From the NCBI RefSeq assembly GCF_900184225.1, contig NZ_FXWZ01000003.1:1057684-1121683 (forward strand): DNA of 64,000 nucleotides, written 5' to 3'. This stretch comes from Brevibacterium ihuae (GTDB taxonomy: Bacteria > Actinomycetota > Actinomycetes > Actinomycetales > Brevibacteriaceae). The position numbers and the translations under genes were made by a program. Below are positions 59,157 to 64,000 of this stretch, piece by piece (within the stretch, counting starts at the first letter, position 1; each line of letters opens with the position of its first letter). The notes beneath the pieces were generated by a model. That model ran no database searches and had not been told where the DNA came from. It was given only the letters and a program-made list of their open reading frames with translations.

Positions 59157-61768
59157 TGCTCGTCTTCACTTTCCGTCGCAGTCGATGCCGGATCGCTCGG
59201 GTCGAGCGCATCCACGGCCGCTTCCACGGTGGCGTCGTCGACCGGCGTCTGGGCTTCATCCTCCACGGCCTGCTCCGGGCCACGGGTTACGGCAATGATA
59301 CGGTCGTTCTTCCCTGGCTTGGCAAACACCACGCCCATGGTGTTGCGACCCTTGGCCGGCACCTCGTCGATCGAGGACCGCACGACCTTGCCGCGCTCCA
59401 TGACGACGAGCACCTCCTCGCCGTCGGACACGATGAGCCCGCCCACGAGGTCGCCGCGCTGCTCGGTGATCTTCGCGACCTTGATCCCGTAGCCCCCTCG
59501 GCCCTGGATCCGGTACTCGTCGATCGGGGTGCGCTTGGCGAACCCGGCCTCGGTGACGACGAAGACGTAGGTGTCCTCGGTCATGACGTCCATGGTGAGC
59601 AGGGTGTCATCGTCCTTGAACTTCATCCCGGTGACGCCCGAGGTGGCTCGTCCGGTGGCGCGGATCGTCTCGTCGCCGGCGGTGAAGCGGATCGACATGC
59701 CCTTGCGGGACACGAGGAGCAGGTGGTCCTCGGCGCCGACGAGGCGCGCGGACACGAGCTCGTCGGGTGAGCCGTCGGCCATCTCGCGGAGGTTGATCGC
59801 GATGACGCCGCCGGTGCGGTTCGAGTCGTACTCGCTCAGCCGGGTCTTCTTGACGAGTCCGCTCCGGGTGGCGAGGACGAGGTAGTCGGCCGCCTCGTAG
59901 TCCCGGATCGAGAGCACCTGGGCGATCGTCTCGCCCGGCTGAAGAGCAAGGAGGTTCGCGACGTGCTGACCCTTGGCGTCCCGGGACCCCTCGGGCAGCT
60001 CGTACGCCTTGGCCCGGTAGACCCGGCCGGTGTTGGTGAAGAACAGCAGCCAGTTGTGGGTCGAGGTGACGAAGAAGTGGTCGACCACATCGTCGCCCCG
60101 CAGGCGGGCTCCGGTGATCCCCTTGCCCCCGCGGTGCTGGGCGCGGTAGAGCGCGGACTGGGTGCGCTTGGCGTACCCGCCGCGGGTGATCGTCACGACG
60201 ACCTCCTCCTCGGGGATGAGGTCCTCCATGGACACGTCGCCGTCGAATCCGGCGAGGATCCGGGTGCGGCGGTCGTCGCCGTACCGGTCGACGACCTCGG
60301 AGAGCTCGGCGGACACGATCTCGCGCTGCTTCGCCGGCGTCTCGAGGATGTGGTTGTACTCCGCGATGAGCTGCTCGATCTTCGCGGCCTCCTCCTCGAT
60401 CTTGAGGCGCTCGAGGGCGGCGAGGCGGCGGAGCTGGAGGTCGAGGATCGCATTGGCCTGGATCTCGTCGACCTCGAGCAGCTCCATGAGTCCGGTGCGC
60501 GCCTCGTCCGAGGACGGCGAGCGGCGGATGAGGGCGATGACCTCGTCGAGCGCGTTGAGGGCCTTGAGGTAGCCGCGCAGGATGTGCGCCCGCTCCTCCG
60601 CCTTCCGCAGACGGTAGCGGGTGCGGCGCACGATGACGTCGATCTGGTGCTTGACCCACAGCCGGAGGAACGCGTCGAGGCTCAGCGTGCGCGGCACGTT
60701 GTCGACGAGCGCGAGCATGTTCGCGGAGAAGTTGTCCTGGAGCTGCGTGTGCTTGTAGAGGTTGTTGAGCACGACCTTCGCCACCGCGTCGCGCTTGAGC
60801 ACGATGACGAGGCGCTGGCCGGTGCGGCCGGAGGACTCGTCGCGCATGTCGGCGATGCCGGCGACCTTGCCGTCCTTGGCGTAGGAGGCGATCTTCGCCG
60901 CGAGGGTGTCCGGGTTGACCATGTAGGGCAGCTCGGTGACGACGAGGCAGGTGCGGCCCTGGATCTCCTCGACCTCGACGACCGCGCGCTGGGTGATCGA
61001 CCCGCGGCCGGTGCGGTACGTGTCCTCGATGCCGCTGCGGCCGAGGATCGTCGCTCCGCCCGGGAAGTCCGGGCCCTTGATGATCCCGAGCAGGGCCTCG
61101 AGCGCCTCGGCGTTCGTCGCCTCGGGGTTCTGGAGCAGCCACTGGGCGCCGGCGGCGACCTCGCGGAGGTTGTGCGGGGGGATGTTCGTCGCCATGCCGA
61201 CCGCGATGCCGGCCGAGCCGTTGACGAGGAGGTTGGGGAACCGGCTCGGCAGGTAGACCGGCTCCTGGTTCTTCCCGTCGTAGTTGTCCTGGAAGTCGAC
61301 GGTTTCCTCTTCGATGTCGCGGACCATCTCCATGGCCAGCGGCGCCATCTTGCACTCGGTGTACCGCGGGGCGGCCGCGCCGTCGTTGCCGGCCGAGCCG
61401 AAGTTCCCCTGGCCGGAGATCAGCGGATAGCGCATCGCCCACGGCTGGACGAGGCGGACCATCGCGTCGTAGATCGCGGAGTCGCCGTGGGGGTGGTACT
61501 GGCCCATGACATCGCCGACCACGCGCGAGCACTTGTTGAAGGACCGCTCCGGGCGGTACCCCCCGTCGTACATCGCGTAGAGCACGCGTCGGTGCACCGG
61601 CTTGAGCCCGTCGCGCACGTCGGGGAGCGCACGCCCGACGATGACGCTCATCGCGTAGTCGAGGTACGAGCGCTGCATCTCGAGATTGAGATCGACCTGC
61701 TCGACGCGGTTGCCCTCGGGCGGGAGCGCGGAATCGGTGTGCTGGGTGTTCTCGATGTCGTCGGCCAC
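59153..61768 (-). CDS. gyrA: DNA gyrase subunit A
   Basis: 871 residues from a GTG preceded by AAGAAGG. Catalytic Tyr is in [17 protein letters not shown]. The quinolone-resistance region reads [18 protein letters not shown], with the usual Ser and Asp unmodified, so no resistance mutation is seen there. The GyrA box and six-bladed C-terminal repeats are present ([10 protein letters not shown]). It breaks and rejoins DNA in the A2B2 complex that introduces negative supercoils. The acidic C-terminal tail ([20 protein letters not shown]) is typical. Confidence 0.97.
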   Translation of the reverse strand: MADDIENTQHTDSALPPEGNRVEQVDLNLEMQRSYLDYAMSVIVGRALPDVRDGLKPVHRRVLYAMYDGGYRPERSFNKCSRVVGDVMGQYHPHGDSAIYDAMVRLVQPWAMRYPLISGQGNFGSAGNDGAAAPRYTECKMAPLAMEMVRDIEEETVDFQDNYDGKNQEPVYLPSRFPNLLVNGSAGIAVGMATNIPPHNLREVAAGAQWLLQNPEATNAEALEALLGIIKGPDFPGGATILGRSGIEDTYRTGRGSITQRAVVEVEEIQGRTCLVVTELPYMVNPDTLAAKIASYAKDGKVAGIADMRDESSGRTGQRLVIVLKRDAVAKVVLNNLYKHTQLQDNFSANMLALVDNVPRTLSLDAFLRLWVKHQIDVIVRRTRYRLRKAEERAHILRGYLKALNALDEVIALIRRSPSSDEARTGLMELLEVDEIQANAILDLQLRRLAALERLKIEEEAAKIEQLIAEYNHILETPAKQREIVSAELSEVVDRYGDDRRTRILAGFDGDVSMEDLIPEEEVVVTITRGGYAKRTQSALYRAQHRGGKGITGARLRGDDVVDHFFVTSTHNWLLFFTNTGRVYRAKAYELPEGSRDAKGQHVANLLALQPGETIAQVLSIRDYEAADYLVLATRSGLVKKTRLSEYDSNRTGGVIAINLREMADGSPDELVSARLVGAEDHLLLVSRKGMSIRFTAGDETIRATGRATSGVTGMKFKDDDTLLTMDVMTEDTYVFVVTEAGFAKRTPIDEYRIQGRGGYGIKVAKITEQRGDLVGGLIVSDGEEVLVVMERGKVVRSSIDEVPAKGRNTMGVVFAKPGKNDRIIAVTRGPEQAVEDEAQTPVDDATVEAAVDALDPSDPASTATESEDEQ

Positions 61769-61869
61769 GTGCCTTCTTACCTCGTGTTCGGAGCTGATCG
61801 GTGTGTATCAGCGAATATCGTGAATGTCCTAGATCGTCGTATCGATCGCTGTCGAACGGGTCGCCCGCC

Positions 61870-63885
<2,016 letters not shown>

Positions 63886-64000
63886 TCAGAATCTCCCTCG
63901 ATTCTACCCCGGACCCGGCTCGAATCCTGCCCTGGCAGACCCGGAAAGGCCGCGAATCCGCATTTTCACGCCGCCGACCGTACCCCGACTCGTCTCCCGG

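Noticed and set aside
59153..61768. Fluoroquinolone-resistance substitutions in GyrA
   Set aside because: The [10 protein letters not shown] segment keeps the usual Ser and Asp; no change was seen.

Overview
The window looks like the oriC-proximal core of a high-GC actinobacterium, probably Micrococcales and perhaps Brevibacterium-like. The taxon is an inference from GC-rich coding, insertion-sequence style and gene content; no 16S is present. The order gyrB-gyrA-DUF3566-tRNA-Ile-DLW39-tRNA-Ala, then ppiA-rhomboid, crgA, DUF881-sortase-trpG, and pknB-pknA-pbpA-rodA-pstP-fhaB-fhaA-tRNA-Leu, is the mirror image of the classical actinobacterial cell-division and signalling neighbourhood. A large metal-resistance island interrupts it next to tRNA-Ala.

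Layout. 1-4.7 kb: a Wadjet anti-plasmid operon on the minus strand (jetA, jetB and the first 812 codons of jetC; jetD would lie off the left edge). 4.9-8.5 kb: a sodium:alanine symporter, an SRPBCC-epimerase fusion and tRNA-Leu(CAG). 9.0-20 kb: the plus-strand fhaA-fhaB-pstP-rodA-pbpA-pknA-pknB operon for cell growth and Ser/Thr phosphorylation, plus a degenerate HAD protein. Three defects sit in this operon: a one-base frameshift in fhaB, a 43-bp tandem duplication at the pstP/rodA junction, and a poly-C stretch overwriting 23 conserved RodA codons. At least the last looks like a sequencing artefact. 20-28 kb: trpG, a class E sortase, crgA with a very long tail, ppiA and rhomboid. 28-38 kb: a surface-anchored protein with a lytic transglycosylase, a ChaB-like protein, a methyltransferase, a dehydrogenase-TspO fusion, paired SMR transporters, an acyltransferase, a TPP-riboswitch-controlled tenA, and a divergent NTF2/HTH pair.

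38.1-56.4 kb: a copper-resistance island bounded by broken mobile elements. It holds a truncated resB, cueP, ccdA, a ResA-like thioredoxin, an atypical CDF transporter, copRS, two copper ATPases (CPH-type and CPC-type), copper chaperones, a DUF305 lipoprotein and an 18-cysteine copper-storage protein. It also carries two glycolytic enzymes, an archaeal-type GAPDH and a metal-free class I aldolase. Three CopR-box-like direct repeats and three CsoR-like palindromes suggest control by both membrane copper sensing (CopRS) and cytosolic copper sensing; no csoR gene is visible. The right edge is a serine-recombinase remnant running into tRNA-Ala.

56.4-64 kb: tRNA-Ala, a 39-residue DLW-39-like protein, tRNA-Ile, an IS30-family element, a DUF3566 protein, gyrA and gyrB.

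The most interesting biology is in the copper island: apparently metal-tolerant glycolytic spare enzymes co-located with copper storage and export, and a CDF carrier that has lost both aspartates of its usual metal site.
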